Shown: piece after piece, positions 1-7,824 of the stretch
Numbering within the stretch: position 1 is the first letter of the stretch
Layout: each line of letters starts with the position of its first letter
Source of the DNA: Crenobacter luteus
GTDB lineage: Bacteria; Pseudomonadota; Gammaproteobacteria; Burkholderiales; Chromobacteriaceae
Length of the DNA: 64,000 nt
Direction of reading: 5' to 3'
Assembly: GCF_004345725.1 (NCBI RefSeq)
Contig: NZ_SLXG01000001.1
Coordinates: 124,001-188,000, forward strand
Made by a program: the position numbers and the translations under genes
The notes under the pieces: model-generated
What the model was told of the DNA's origin: nothing
What the model saw: only the letters and a program-made list of their open reading frames with translations
The model's database searches: none

Positions 1-26
1 TCGACGGCGATGTCGGGGGTCAGCAT
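1..26 (-). CDS. fliQ: Flagellar export protein FliQ, N-terminus only (partial)
   Basis: Only the first eight codons lie in the window, reading MLTPDIAV from an ATG at 26-24. FliQ is a small inner-membrane component of the flagellar type III export gate, working with FliP and FliR. It is assigned from its place directly downstream of fliP on the same strand (12 bp gap) and from the FliQ-like start. The rest of the gene, and presumably fliR-flhB-flhA, lies beyond the left edge. Confidence 0.6.
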
Positions 27-38
27 GGGGAATCCGGG

Positions 39-794
39 CTAGTAGGGCTGCACCGAGGTGACCAGCGTGTTGACGGTCAGCGACCAGCCGTCGACCAGCA
101 CGAACATCAGCAGCTTCAGCGGCAGCGAGATCACCAGCGGCGACAGCATCATCATGCCCATCGCCATCAGCACGCTCGAGACGACCAGGTCGATCACGAG
201 GAAGGGAATGAACAGCATGCAGCCGATCTGGAACGCGGTTTTCAGTTCCGACAGCACGAAGGCGGCCAGCTTGACGGCGAAGGAATGGTCCTCGGGCCGC
301 GCGACGTTCGCCTCGCCCGACAGCCTGGCCACCTGCGCGAGCGCCGCCTTGTTGGTCTGCGCGAGCATGAAGCGCGACACCGGCTCCTGCGCGATCGCGA
401 GCGCCTGCTGCATGGTGATCTTGTCGGCGTCGAACGGCACCATCGCCTTGTTCCACACCTCCAGGCCCACCGGCCGCATCACCAGCAGCGTCAGGATCAG
501 CGCGACGCCGGTGACGAGGCGGTTGGGCAGGCCCTGCTGCAGGCCGAGCGCCTGCCGCAGCAGCGACAGCACGATCACGAAGCGGGTGAAGCTCGTCATC
601 ATCAGCACCAGCGCGGGCAGCAGCCCGAGCAGGGTCATCAGGATGAGGATCTGCGTCTTGACGGTGAAGTCGACCTGCGTGCCGCCGGCGTCGGCCGACA
701 GCAGCGTCAGCGCGTCGTCGGCGCAGGCGTCGCCGGCGGCGAGCGCGAGGGCCGCCGCCAGCGAGGGCAGCAGGAGGGCGCGGACCGCCTTCAT
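39..794 (-). CDS. fliP: Flagellar biosynthesis protein FliP
   Basis: This 251-residue inner-membrane protein forms the core of the flagellar type III export gate with FliQ and FliR. An N-terminal signal-like hydrophobic stretch (residues 1-25) is followed by the typical FliP segment around MTSFTRFVIVLSLLRQALG and by several hydrophobic helices toward the C-terminus. The length is normal for the family. The ATG overlaps the fliN stop codon by four bases (ATGA), so the genes are translationally coupled. FliO normally lies between FliN and FliP in the classical fliMNOPQR order; there is no room for it here, as in lateral-type systems. Confidence 0.95.
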   Translation of the reverse strand: MKAVRALLLPSLAAALALAAGDACADDALTLLSADAGGTQVDFTVKTQILILMTLLGLLPALVLMMTSFTRFVIVLSLLRQALGLQQGLPNRLVTGVALILTLLVMRPVGLEVWNKAMVPFDADKITMQQALAIAQEPVSRFMLAQTNKAALAQVARLSGEANVARPEDHSFAVKLAAFVLSELKTAFQIGCMLFIPFLVIDLVVSSVLMAMGMMMLSPLVISLPLKLLMFVLVDGWSLTVNTLVTSVQPY

Positions 795-1141
795 GGCGCC
801 AGCGAGTCCAGGTCGAGGTCGTTCAGCTCGACGACGCGCAGACCGTAGTTGTCGCCGCACACCACCACCTCGGCGCGGCCGATCACCGTGCCGTTGACCT
901 TGATGTCGAGCGGCTCGCCGGCGAGCTTGTCCAGCTCCAGCACCGAGTCCGGGCCGATGTCGACCAGTTCGGCCAGGGTCAGGTCGGCGGTGCCGACCTC
1001 GAGCGTCAGCGTCACCGGGATCTTGCGCAGGAAGTGGCTCATGTCGCGCGAGGCGCGGCGCGGCGCCGCTTGCGCCTGGGCGGGGGCCTTGTCGAGGTCG
1101 TCGAGGACGCCGTCCAGATCGAATTCGTCGTTCAGTTCCAT
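791..1141 (-). CDS. fliN: Flagellar motor switch protein FliN
   Basis: This is a 116-residue C-ring protein. An acidic N-terminus (MELNDEFDLDGVLDDL) is followed by a SpoA/FliN-type beta domain at about residues 38-110, with the conserved run from KIPVTLTLEVG to VNGTVIGRAEVVV. It forms the base of the switch complex with FliM and docks the export ATPase complex through FliH. It lies between fliM (2 bp upstream) and fliP (4-base overlap) in one leftward operon. FliN-type proteins also occur in type III secretion, but the flanking flagellar genes make the flagellar assignment secure. Confidence 0.93.
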   Translation of the reverse strand: MELNDEFDLDGVLDDLDKAPAQAQAAPRRASRDMSHFLRKIPVTLTLEVGTADLTLAELVDIGPDSVLELDKLAGEPLDIKVNGTVIGRAEVVVCGDNYGLRVVELNDLDLDSLAP

Positions 1142-1143
1142 GC

Positions 1144-2016
1144 TTACTCCGCATCGTCGAAAGAGGTCAGGCAGAGCCTGCCGTGGCGCTCGGCCACGTT
1201 GGCCGAGAACACGCGTCGCGGACCGATGCGTACGTCGGCCCGCGGCTTGAGGCCCACCGGCAGCACCGTGCCGACCTTCAGGTCGACGATGTCGCCTAGC
1301 GTCATCCGTTTTTCCACCAGCCGCGCGCACAGCGCGACCTTGAGCCGCTCGGAGAAGGCCGTCGCCGGCGCCGGCCGCGGCTCGGCGTGCGCGCGGCGCC
1401 GCGCCAAAAGGCGCAGCACGGCGGCGAAGGCCGGCGCGTCGAAGGCGAGCGCGATGCGGCTCGCGCCGCCGCCGGCCTCGCCCAGCGTCAGCGCCAACGT
1501 CCACGCCGGCGCCTCGCAGGGCGGGAAGGGCAGCGTGGCCGGCGCTTCGGCCGCGCCTCCCGCCGGCAGACCGTCGCCGGCCAGCCGCCAGACGGCACGG
1601 CGCACGTGCGGCGCGATCCGCTCGCCGAGCAGGCGGGCCAGCCGCCTTTCGGTCTCGGTCTCGTGCTGCGTCTGCGGCGCCAGCCGCGCGCTGCCGGCGG
1701 CCGCGCGACCGCCGTAGCGGTATTCGAGCACCGACAGCAGCAGCGGCCGCTCGACGCGCACGCCGACGTGGCCCTCGTCGAGCGGATGCCAGCTACCGGC
1801 GCCGGTGCCTTCCTCCACCGTCCCCGCCTTGAGCGATTGCAGCCGGAAGCGGGCGCGGTAGCGGCCATTGAGCTCGTGCGCGACGAAGTCGCTCAGTTCC
1901 TGCTCGAGCAGGCGCAGAAAGGCCGGTAACAGGTGGAAAGGGCGGCCCAGCGTGGCCGGATCCAGCGCCGGCAAGCCGGCGCCGTCGGCGCGGGGAAGGA
2001 TTCGGGACTTGGGCAT
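1144..2016 (-). CDS. fliM: Flagellar motor switch protein FliM, lacking the usual CheY-binding N-terminus
   Basis: This 290-residue protein is shorter than typical FliM (about 320-330). The C-terminal SpoA domain is visible (VEKRMTLGDIVDLKVGTVLP region, about residues 230-275), and a CheC-like middle domain can be traced. The N-terminus reads MPKSRILPRADGAGLPALDP and has no EIDALL-type peptide, which in classical FliM binds phosphorylated CheY. The in-frame sequence upstream of this ATG does not supply it either. FliM joins FliG and FliN in the C-ring. The gene is divergent from fliE across a 232 bp regulatory gap and carries one copy of the TTGGCCGAG motif near its 3' end. Confidence 0.9.
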   Translation of the reverse strand: MPKSRILPRADGAGLPALDPATLGRPFHLLPAFLRLLEQELSDFVAHELNGRYRARFRLQSLKAGTVEEGTGAGSWHPLDEGHVGVRVERPLLLSVLEYRYGGRAAAGSARLAPQTQHETETERRLARLLGERIAPHVRRAVWRLAGDGLPAGGAAEAPATLPFPPCEAPAWTLALTLGEAGGGASRIALAFDAPAFAAVLRLLARRRAHAEPRPAPATAFSERLKVALCARLVEKRMTLGDIVDLKVGTVLPVGLKPRADVRIGPRRVFSANVAERHGRLCLTSFDDAE

Positions 2017-2248
2017 GGCGCGTGTTTTCGGTGTCGGACCGGAACGGCTCGGGCGCCGGCCGGATCAAGTGTCCGCGCATCTTACTGAAAGCCCGCCGGG
2101 CGCAAAGGGTGAAAATTCACGTTGTGAGTTGTGAAAATTTACGCGGTGTATAAGTAAGTGATGAGTTTAAACTGCGCCGCATTCAGCCTCGGCCCCGACC
2201 GTGCGGCGCGCGACGCGTCGCCAGGAGCCGACCTCAACGGAGTTCCGA
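2017..2248. promoter_or_regulatory. Divergent fliM/fliE regulatory region
   Basis: The 232 bp between the fliM and fliE start codons become clearly AT-richer from about 2109. They hold the tandem operator listed separately and a possible -10 element TATAAG at 2149-2154. No well-spaced -35 box and no sigma-54 GG-N10-GC signature were found. The region must drive the leftward export/switch operon, the rightward fliE operon, or both. Promoter positions are inferred only. Confidence 0.5.
2109..2142. promoter_or_regulatory. Tandem palindromic operator upstream of fliE
   Basis: The inverted repeat GTGAAAATTCAC lies at 2109-2120, and a near copy, GTGAAAATTTAC, lies at 2131-2142. The 22 bp offset is about two helical turns, as expected for two regulator dimers on one DNA face. 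The GTGA half-sites are those read by CRP-type recognition helices, but the half-site spacing is 4 rather than the 6 bp of the canonical CRP site. The binding protein is unknown; the CRP-family product of 14221-14904 in this cluster is a candidate. Confidence 0.45.
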
Positions 2249-2584
2249 ATGGCAGTAAACCTGAACGCGACGATCCTGGCCGACCAGGCGCGCATCCTCA
2301 ACGACATGGCCGGCCTCGCGCGCGTCGCGGGCGCGGCGCCGGCGGCCGGCGACGCGCACGGTGCGGAAAGCTTCGCGCAGGCGATGATGGCGGCGGTGCA
2401 CGACGTCGACGCGCAGAACCGTGCGGCCGGCGACAAGATGGCCGAGGTCGACAGCGGCGCCAGCGACGATCTGGTCGGCGCGATGATGATGAGCCAGGAG
2501 GCGAGCCTGTCGTTCTCGATGCTGATGCAGGTTCGTAACAAGGTGGTCGCCGCCGTCGACGACCTGCTCAAGATGCCCATCTGA
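2249..2584 (+). CDS. fliE: Flagellar hook-basal body protein FliE
   Basis: This 111-residue protein joins the MS-ring to the rod and is the first rod-type substrate of the export gate. The C-terminal half has the FliE signature, with SFAQAMMAAVHDVDAQNRAA at about residues 42-61 and a conserved ending of the LMQVRNKVVAAVDDLLKMPI type. The ATG at 2249 has a GGAG ribosome site at 2239-2242. It is the first gene of the rightward run fliE-F-G-H-I-J. Confidence 0.93.
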   Translation: MAVNLNATILADQARILNDMAGLARVAGAAPAAGDAHGAESFAQAMMAAVHDVDAQNRAAGDKMAEVDSGASDDLVGAMMMSQEASLSFSMLMQVRNKVVAAVDDLLKMPI

Positions 2585-2604
2585 CTGAAGCGACGGTTCC
2601 CATC

Positions 2605-4308
2605 GTGTTAGCCCAACTTCGCAACGGCCTGTCGTCGTGGCGCGAGCTCGCCGCCCGCCGCCCGGCGCTGCCGGCCTCCGGCCTGCGCTATTTCTTGCCC
2701 ATGCTGGTGCTGGCCATCGGCCTGACCGCCCTCGTGCTCGCCTGGCTGTGGCGCGACGACGCCAGCTACAAGCCGGTGTTCGGCGCCACCGAGAAGGTCG
2801 CCGCCGCCGACATGATGGCGGTGCTCGACGCCGAGCAGATTCCCTACCGCCTCCACCCGCAGACCGGCCAGGTGCTGGTGCCCGACGCCGCGCTCGGCCG
2901 CGTGCGCATGACGCTGGCGGCGCGCGGCGTGGTCGCCCAGTTGCCGGCCGGACTCGAGCTGCTGGACAAGAACGACCCGCTCGGCGTCAGCCAGTTCGTG
3001 CAGGACGTGCGCTTCCGCCGCGGCCTCGAGGGCGAGCTGGTGCAGAGCATCCTCGCGCTCGACCCGGTCGCGGCGGCGCGCGTGCACCTGTCGCTGCCGC
3101 GTTCGTCGTCCTTCGTTTCCGCCGGCGACGACAAGGGCTCGGCGTCGGTGGTGGTGACGCTCAAGAGCGGCCGCCAGTTGTCGAACGAGCAGATCGCCGC
3201 GGTCGTCAAGCTGGTCGCCGGCAGCGTGTCGACGCTCGACCCGGCCAAGGTCACGCTGGTCGACCAGGCCGGCAACCTGTTGTCGTCGCGCGTCGAGTTG
3301 GCCGAGGGCGGCGCGCCCTTGGCCAGCGAGAGCGATGCGGCGCGCCGCTTCCGCGAGGAGGCGATCGAGAACGTGCGCGCGCTGCTGGTGCCGGTGGTCG
3401 GCGCCGACAACTTCAAGGTCAGCGTGACCGCCGAGGTCGACAACGACCGCGTCGAGGAAACGCGCGAGCAGTACGGCGAGGCGCCCAAGGTCACCAACGA
3501 GGCCTCGCGCGAGGAAAAGTCGAGCGAGGCGGCGGCGCTCGGCATCCCCGGCTCGCTGAGCAACCGCCCGATCGCTCCCGACGCGTCCGCGCCGGCCGGC
3601 GAGGCGCTGGGTTCGCGCAAGAACGCGGTTACCCGCCAGTACGCCTACGACCGCAACATCACGCAGATCAAACGCGCGCGCGGCCAGCTGGGGCGGCTGT
3701 CGGTCGCGGTGGTGTTGAACCAGGCGGCGGCGCCGGCCGGGCGCGCGTGGACGCCGGCGCAGTTGGCCGAAGTCGACCGGGTGCTCAGGAACGGCCTCGG
3801 CATCAAGGCCGAGCGCGGCGACGCGCTGGTGGTCAGCGCGATGGCCTTCCCCGGCCAGGTCGCGCCAGAACCGTGGTGGACGCAGCGCGACACCATCGTC
3901 GACGGCGCCGGCTGGCTCGCTTACGCGCTGGCCTTGCTGCTGGGCTACCTGTTGATCGCCCGTCCGGTGCTCAGGCTGCTGCGCGAGTGGGTCGAGTCGT
4001 CGCGCGCCGCGCCGGTCGCACCGGAGTTGGCCGAGCTCAAGCAGGCGCGCCTCGAGGCGCCGGCCGTCGCCTCCGGCGACGAGGGCGGCGACGGGGCCGC
4101 GCGCGCCGACGCGCCCGCGGCGCTGCCCGATCCGAACCAGGCGGTCAGCCCGGTGGTGCCGCTGCTGGAAAACTACGACCTGCCGCCGGCCGGCTCGCCG
4201 GTCGACGTGCTGGTCGACCATCTGAAGGGCCTCGCAGCCAAGGAGCCCGAGCGGGTGGCCGAGGTGCTGAAACAATGGGTGCAGAAAAAAGATGGAAGAA
4301 GCGCGTAA
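2605..4308 (+). CDS. fliF: Flagellar MS-ring protein FliF
   Basis: This 567-residue inner-membrane protein builds the MS-ring, the base on which the rod and C-ring assemble. It has two membrane helices in the expected places (about residues 29-49 and 437-455). Between them are the periplasmic ring-building domains (YscJ/FliF type, with QFVQDVRFRRGLEGELVQSI near residue 130). The cytoplasmic C-terminal tail binds FliG. The start is GTG at 2605 with a poor ribosome site. The 3' end overlaps fliG by 17 bp, implying coupled translation of these direct partners. Confidence 0.95.
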   Translation: MLAQLRNGLSSWRELAARRPALPASGLRYFLPMLVLAIGLTALVLAWLWRDDASYKPVFGATEKVAAADMMAVLDAEQIPYRLHPQTGQVLVPDAALGRVRMTLAARGVVAQLPAGLELLDKNDPLGVSQFVQDVRFRRGLEGELVQSILALDPVAAARVHLSLPRSSSFVSAGDDKGSASVVVTLKSGRQLSNEQIAAVVKLVAGSVSTLDPAKVTLVDQAGNLLSSRVELAEGGAPLASESDAARRFREEAIENVRALLVPVVGADNFKVSVTAEVDNDRVEETREQYGEAPKVTNEASREEKSSEAAALGIPGSLSNRPIAPDASAPAGEALGSRKNAVTRQYAYDRNITQIKRARGQLGRLSVAVVLNQAAAPAGRAWTPAQLAEVDRVLRNGLGIKAERGDALVVSAMAFPGQVAPEPWWTQRDTIVDGAGWLAYALALLLGYLLIARPVLRLLREWVESSRAAPVAPELAELKQARLEAPAVASGDEGGDGAARADAPAALPDPNQAVSPVVPLLENYDLPPAGSPVDVLVDHLKGLAAKEPERVAEVLKQWVQKKDGRSA

Positions 4309-5323
4309 TCCCGGCAACTTGCCGCTAGACCCGGCGGCGGTGAGCCCGGTCGAGCAGGCGGCGATCCTGCTGCTGTCGATGGGCGAGGAGCCGGCCGCCG
4401 GCGTCCTGCGCTACCTGTCGCGCGAGGAGCTCCTGGCCGTCACCCAGACCATGTCCAGCCTCAGCGGCATCAAGGTCGACATGGTCAAGGGCACGCTGCA
4501 GAAGTTCTTCGACGAGTACCGCGAGCAGAGCGGCGTGCACGGCGCCAGCCGCGCCTTCCTCAAGCGCACGCTCGACATGGCGCTCGGCAGCGACATCGCC
4601 GACAGCGTGCTCGACAACATCTACGGCGACGCGATCCGGCCGAAGATGGCGCGCCTGCAGTGGGTGTCGCCGCAGTGGCTGGCCGACCGCATCGCCGCCG
4701 AACATGTGCGCATGCAGGCGGTGTTCCTCGCCTTCCTGCCGCCGGCGCTCGCCGGCCAGGTGCTCGACGCGCTGCCCGAGGAGAGCCGCGACAGCGTGCT
4801 CGTCAACGTCGCGCGGCTGACCGACGTCGACCGTGACCTGTTGGCCGAGCTCGAGGAGCTGGTCAACCGCTGCCTCGACAGCCTCAACACGCAGAGCACC
4901 GCCGTCGAGGGCATGCAGCAGACCGCCGACATCATCAACCGGCTGCCGGGCGACCGCGCGCGCATGGTCGAACTCTTGCGCGCGCACGACCCGGAGATCG
5001 TCGGCGAGATCGAGGCGCGCATGTACGACTTCTTCGTGCTGTCGCGCCAGACCGAGGCGGTGCTGATGCGCATCGCCGAAGAGATCGAGCTCGAACAGTG
5101 GGCGATCGCGCTCAAGGGCGCCGAGCCGGCGGTGCGCGAGGCCATCATCCAGACCATGCCGCGCCGTCAGGCGCAGAGCTTCGAGGACATGATGCGCCGC
5201 TCGGGCCCGGTGCCCAAGAGCCGCGTCGAGGAAACGCGCCGCGACATCATGACCCAGGTCAAGGCGCTCGCCGACGCCGGCGAGATCGACCTGCAGCTGT
5301 TTCCCGAGGAAGTGCTCGAGTGA
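4292..5323 (+). CDS. fliG: Flagellar motor switch protein FliG
   Basis: This 343-residue C-ring protein transmits torque from the stator to the MS-ring. The N-terminal domain (LSMGEEPAAGVLRYLSREEL, about residues 28-50) binds FliF, and the middle and C-terminal domains carry FliM- and stator-binding surfaces. The C-terminal helix with alternating charges (about residues 255-330) includes the conserved MPRRQAQSFEDMM stretch. The start lies inside the fliF 3' end, and the stop overlaps the fliH GTG start. Confidence 0.95.
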   Translation: MEEARNPGNLPLDPAAVSPVEQAAILLLSMGEEPAAGVLRYLSREELLAVTQTMSSLSGIKVDMVKGTLQKFFDEYREQSGVHGASRAFLKRTLDMALGSDIADSVLDNIYGDAIRPKMARLQWVSPQWLADRIAAEHVRMQAVFLAFLPPALAGQVLDALPEESRDSVLVNVARLTDVDRDLLAELEELVNRCLDSLNTQSTAVEGMQQTADIINRLPGDRARMVELLRAHDPEIVGEIEARMYDFFVLSRQTEAVLMRIAEEIELEQWAIALKGAEPAVREAIIQTMPRRQAQSFEDMMRRSGPVPKSRVEETRRDIMTQVKALADAGEIDLQLFPEEVLE

Positions 5324-5994
5324 AGAGCTGGCGCCCGTTCCGATTCCCGCCGCTGGCGCAGCTCGCGCCGGCCGACGACAGCGCCGCCTCGCTGCAGGAC
5401 TCGCTCGCCGACGGCTTCCGTCAGGGCATGGACGCCGGCTACCGCGAAGGTTTCGAATCCGGCGAGCAGGCCGGACGCGACGCCGGTCATGCCGCAGGGT
5501 TGGCCGAAGGCCGCCAGCAAGGCTTCGAGGCGGCAAGGCGCGAAGTGCTGGCGCGTTTCGACGGTCTGGCCGCGCCGCTGGACGCGGCGGCGGCGGCGCT
5601 CGCGCGCACCGTCGACGACTACCAGAGCGCGCTGCGCGACGACGTGGTCGAGCTGGTCGCCCGCGTCGCGCGCCAGGTGATCCGCTGCGAATTGACGCTG
5701 CGCCCGGCGCAGATCCTCGACCTGGTCGAGGAAACGCTCGCGACCTTGCCCAAGGCCAGCGGCGAGGTCGAGATCGCGCTGAACGCCGACGAGTGCGAGC
5801 GCATCCGCGAACTGGCGCCCGAGCGCGCCGCGCGCTGGCGCCTGGTCGCCGACGCCAAGCTCGCGCCGGGCGAGTGCCGCATCCGCGCCGACGACAGCGA
5901 GGCCGACGCCGGCTGCCAGCAGCGTCTCGCCGCCTGCCTCGAGCAGGTGCACGAGCAGTTGGCCGAGGCTCCGGCCTTCCACGGAGAAGGCTGA
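5320..5994 (+). CDS. fliH: Flagellar export ATPase regulator FliH
   Basis: This 224-residue cytoplasmic protein dimerises and holds the FliI ATPase at the export gate through FliN. The N-terminal half has the glycine-spaced GxxxG-type helix typical of FliH (MDAGYREGFESGEQAGRDAG, about residues 37-56, and AAGLAEGRQQGFEAAR after it). The C-terminal half resembles the V-ATPase E-like domain. The start is GTG at 5320, overlapping the fliG stop codon (GTGA). The stop lies one base before the fliI ATG. Confidence 0.88.
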   Translation: MKSWRPFRFPPLAQLAPADDSAASLQDSLADGFRQGMDAGYREGFESGEQAGRDAGHAAGLAEGRQQGFEAARREVLARFDGLAAPLDAAAAALARTVDDYQSALRDDVVELVARVARQVIRCELTLRPAQILDLVEETLATLPKASGEVEIALNADECERIRELAPERAARWRLVADAKLAPGECRIRADDSEADAGCQQRLAACLEQVHEQLAEAPAFHGEG

Positions 5995-5995
5995 G

Positions 5996-7306
5996 ATGCT
6001 GCGCGCCGCGCTCGGCAAGCTCGACCTCGCCGACGTGCCGCTGGCGACCGTCACCGGCCGGCTGGTCGGCGCGTCCGGCCTCTTGCTCGAGAGCGTCGGC
6101 TGCCCGCTCGAAACCGGCCAGCGCTGCCTGATCGAGACCGCGTCCGGCGACTGGCTCGACGCGCAGGTGGTCGGCTTCAAGCGCGAGGTGTCCTACCTGA
6201 TGCCGTTCAAGGCGCCGATCGGCCTGGCGACCGGCGCGCGCGTGCGGCCGGCGCCGGAGGCCGGCGGCCTGTTCATCGGCCCGTCTTGGCTCGGCCGCAT
6301 CGTCAACGGGCTCGGCGAGCCGCTGGACGGACTCGGCCGCCTGAGCGGCGAGCATCCGCTCGGGGCGCACCCGCCGCGCGTGAACCCGCTGAAAAAGCGC
6401 CCGGTCGACGCGCCGCTCGACGTCGGCGTGCGCGCGATCAACGGCCTGTTGACGATAGGGCGCGGCCAGCGCGTCGGCCTGTTCGCCGGCAGCGGCGTCG
6501 GCAAGAGCGTGCTGCTGGGCATGATCACCCGCCACACCGAGGCCGACGTCGTCGTCGTCGGCCTGATCGGCGAGCGCGGCCGCGAGGTGCGCGAGTTCGT
6601 CGAACATTCGCTCGGCAAAGAGGGGCTGGCCAAGGCGGTGCTGGTGGTCGCGCCGGCCGACGAGTCGCCGCTGATGCGGCTCAAGGCCACCGAGCTTTGC
6701 CACACCGTCGCCGCCCATTTCCGCGACCAGGGGCGCAACGTGCTGCTGCTGGTCGATTCGCTGACCCGCTACGCGATGGCGCAGCGCGAGGTCGCGCTGT
6801 CGCTCGGCGAGCCGCCGGCGACGCGCGGCTACCCGCCGTCGGTGTTCGGCATGCTGCCCAGCCTCGCCGAGAGCGCCGGCAACGGCGAGGGGGCGGGAAG
6901 CATGAGCGCGATCTACACGGTGCTCGCCGAGGGCGACGACCAGCAGGACCCGGTGGTCGACACCGCGCGCGCCATCCTCGACGGCCACATCGTGTTGAGC
7001 CGCGAGTTGGCCGAGCGCGGTCATTACCCGGCGATCGACATCGGCGCCTCGGTCAGCCGCTGCATGACGCTGGTCGCCGACCGCGCGCAGCGCGAGGCGG
7101 CGCGCACGCTGCGCGCGCGCTGGGCGCGCTACCGCGAGGTGCGCGCGCTGATCCCGCTCGGCGGCTACACGGCCGGCGCCGACCCCGAAACCGACCTCGC
7201 GGTGCAGACGATGCCGGCGATCGAGGCTTTCTTGCGCCAGGACGCCGACGAAGCGGCGCCGCTGGCCGACACCCTGACGCAACTGACGGAGCTGAGCGCG
7301 CGATGA
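5996..7306 (+). CDS. fliI: Flagellum-specific export ATPase FliI
   Basis: This 436-residue soluble hexameric ATPase, related to F1-beta, energises and orders export of flagellar substrates. The Walker A motif (GSGVGKS) lies near residue 165, followed by VGLIGERGREVREF and the Walker B strand VLLLVDSLTRYAM. Length and domain order are normal. It is coupled to fliH upstream and to fliJ downstream through an ATGA overlap at 7303-7306. FliI-type ATPases also serve virulence secretion, but the neighbours make this the flagellar one. Confidence 0.96.
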   Translation: MLRAALGKLDLADVPLATVTGRLVGASGLLLESVGCPLETGQRCLIETASGDWLDAQVVGFKREVSYLMPFKAPIGLATGARVRPAPEAGGLFIGPSWLGRIVNGLGEPLDGLGRLSGEHPLGAHPPRVNPLKKRPVDAPLDVGVRAINGLLTIGRGQRVGLFAGSGVGKSVLLGMITRHTEADVVVVGLIGERGREVREFVEHSLGKEGLAKAVLVVAPADESPLMRLKATELCHTVAAHFRDQGRNVLLLVDSLTRYAMAQREVALSLGEPPATRGYPPSVFGMLPSLAESAGNGEGAGSMSAIYTVLAEGDDQQDPVVDTARAILDGHIVLSRELAERGHYPAIDIGASVSRCMTLVADRAQREAARTLRARWARYREVRALIPLGGYTAGADPETDLAVQTMPAIEAFLRQDADEAAPLADTLTQLTELSAR

Positions 7307-7743
7307 ACCCGTACGAGACGCTGACGAGCCTGCAAACCCTGGTCCGCCTGCGCGACGCCGACGTCGACCGGCTGAGGGCCGAGCTCGACGCCAAGCGCCG
7401 CCTGCAGGAACGCTACCGGCGCAATATCGAACGCATGGACGCGCTGTGCGGCCAGAGCGGCGCGAGCGCGGCGGCGCTGCCGGCGCTGGCGCTCAACTGC
7501 GCCGGCTACAAGGGGGCGCTGCTGCAGCTGATGGCCTCGCAGCGGCAGGACCTTGCCTTGGCCGAGGCCGACGCGGCGGTCAGCCGCCAGGCGCTGACCG
7601 CCGCGACGCTCAGGCGCGAGGCGATGGCGCAGGCGCGCGACGACGTGGCCGGGCGGATCGCGAGCGAGACGGCGCGCCGCGAGCAGCGGCGCTGCGACGA
7701 GAGCGCCGGCCAGGCCTGGTGGCGCGGCCGGCGCGCGGTGTGA
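7303..7743 (+). CDS. fliJ: Flagellar export protein FliJ
   Basis: This small, charged, coiled-coil protein (146 residues) acts as the stalk of the FliI ring and as an escort for export chaperones. The sequence is almost wholly helical heptads rich in Arg, Glu and Ala, as in FliJ. Similarity in this family is weak, so the assignment rests on length, helical character and position after fliI. The start ATG overlaps the fliI stop. The gene ends an unbroken coupled run fliG-H-I-J; about 80 bp separate it from fliD. Confidence 0.82.
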   Translation: MNPYETLTSLQTLVRLRDADVDRLRAELDAKRRLQERYRRNIERMDALCGQSGASAAALPALALNCAGYKGALLQLMASQRQDLALAEADAAVSRQALTAATLRREAMAQARDDVAGRIASETARREQRRCDESAGQAWWRGRRAV

Positions 7744-7824
7744 TTATTCACGCCGCCTGAAGAAGTTCCCGCTCCCGGTCGCCTTCACAGGTATTCGGAA
7801 CGGTTCGGGAACGAGGATACAGAG

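Noticed and set aside
1190-1207. Terminator inside fliM from CTCGGCCAC/TTGGCCGAG
   Set aside because: It is within the coding sequence and lacks a T tract; it is better explained as one motif copy with a chance partial partner.
39-2016. fliP-fliN-fliM as part of a virulence type III secretion system
   Set aside because: FliM-type switch protein and the adjoining complete rod, hook and stator genes show a flagellum.
4325-7282. Very long open frame on the minus strand opposite fliG-fliH-fliI
   Set aside because: High G+C removes stop codons from antisense frames. The encoded sequence is Arg/His/Ala-rich without domains, while the plus strand encodes recognisable FliG, FliH and FliI.
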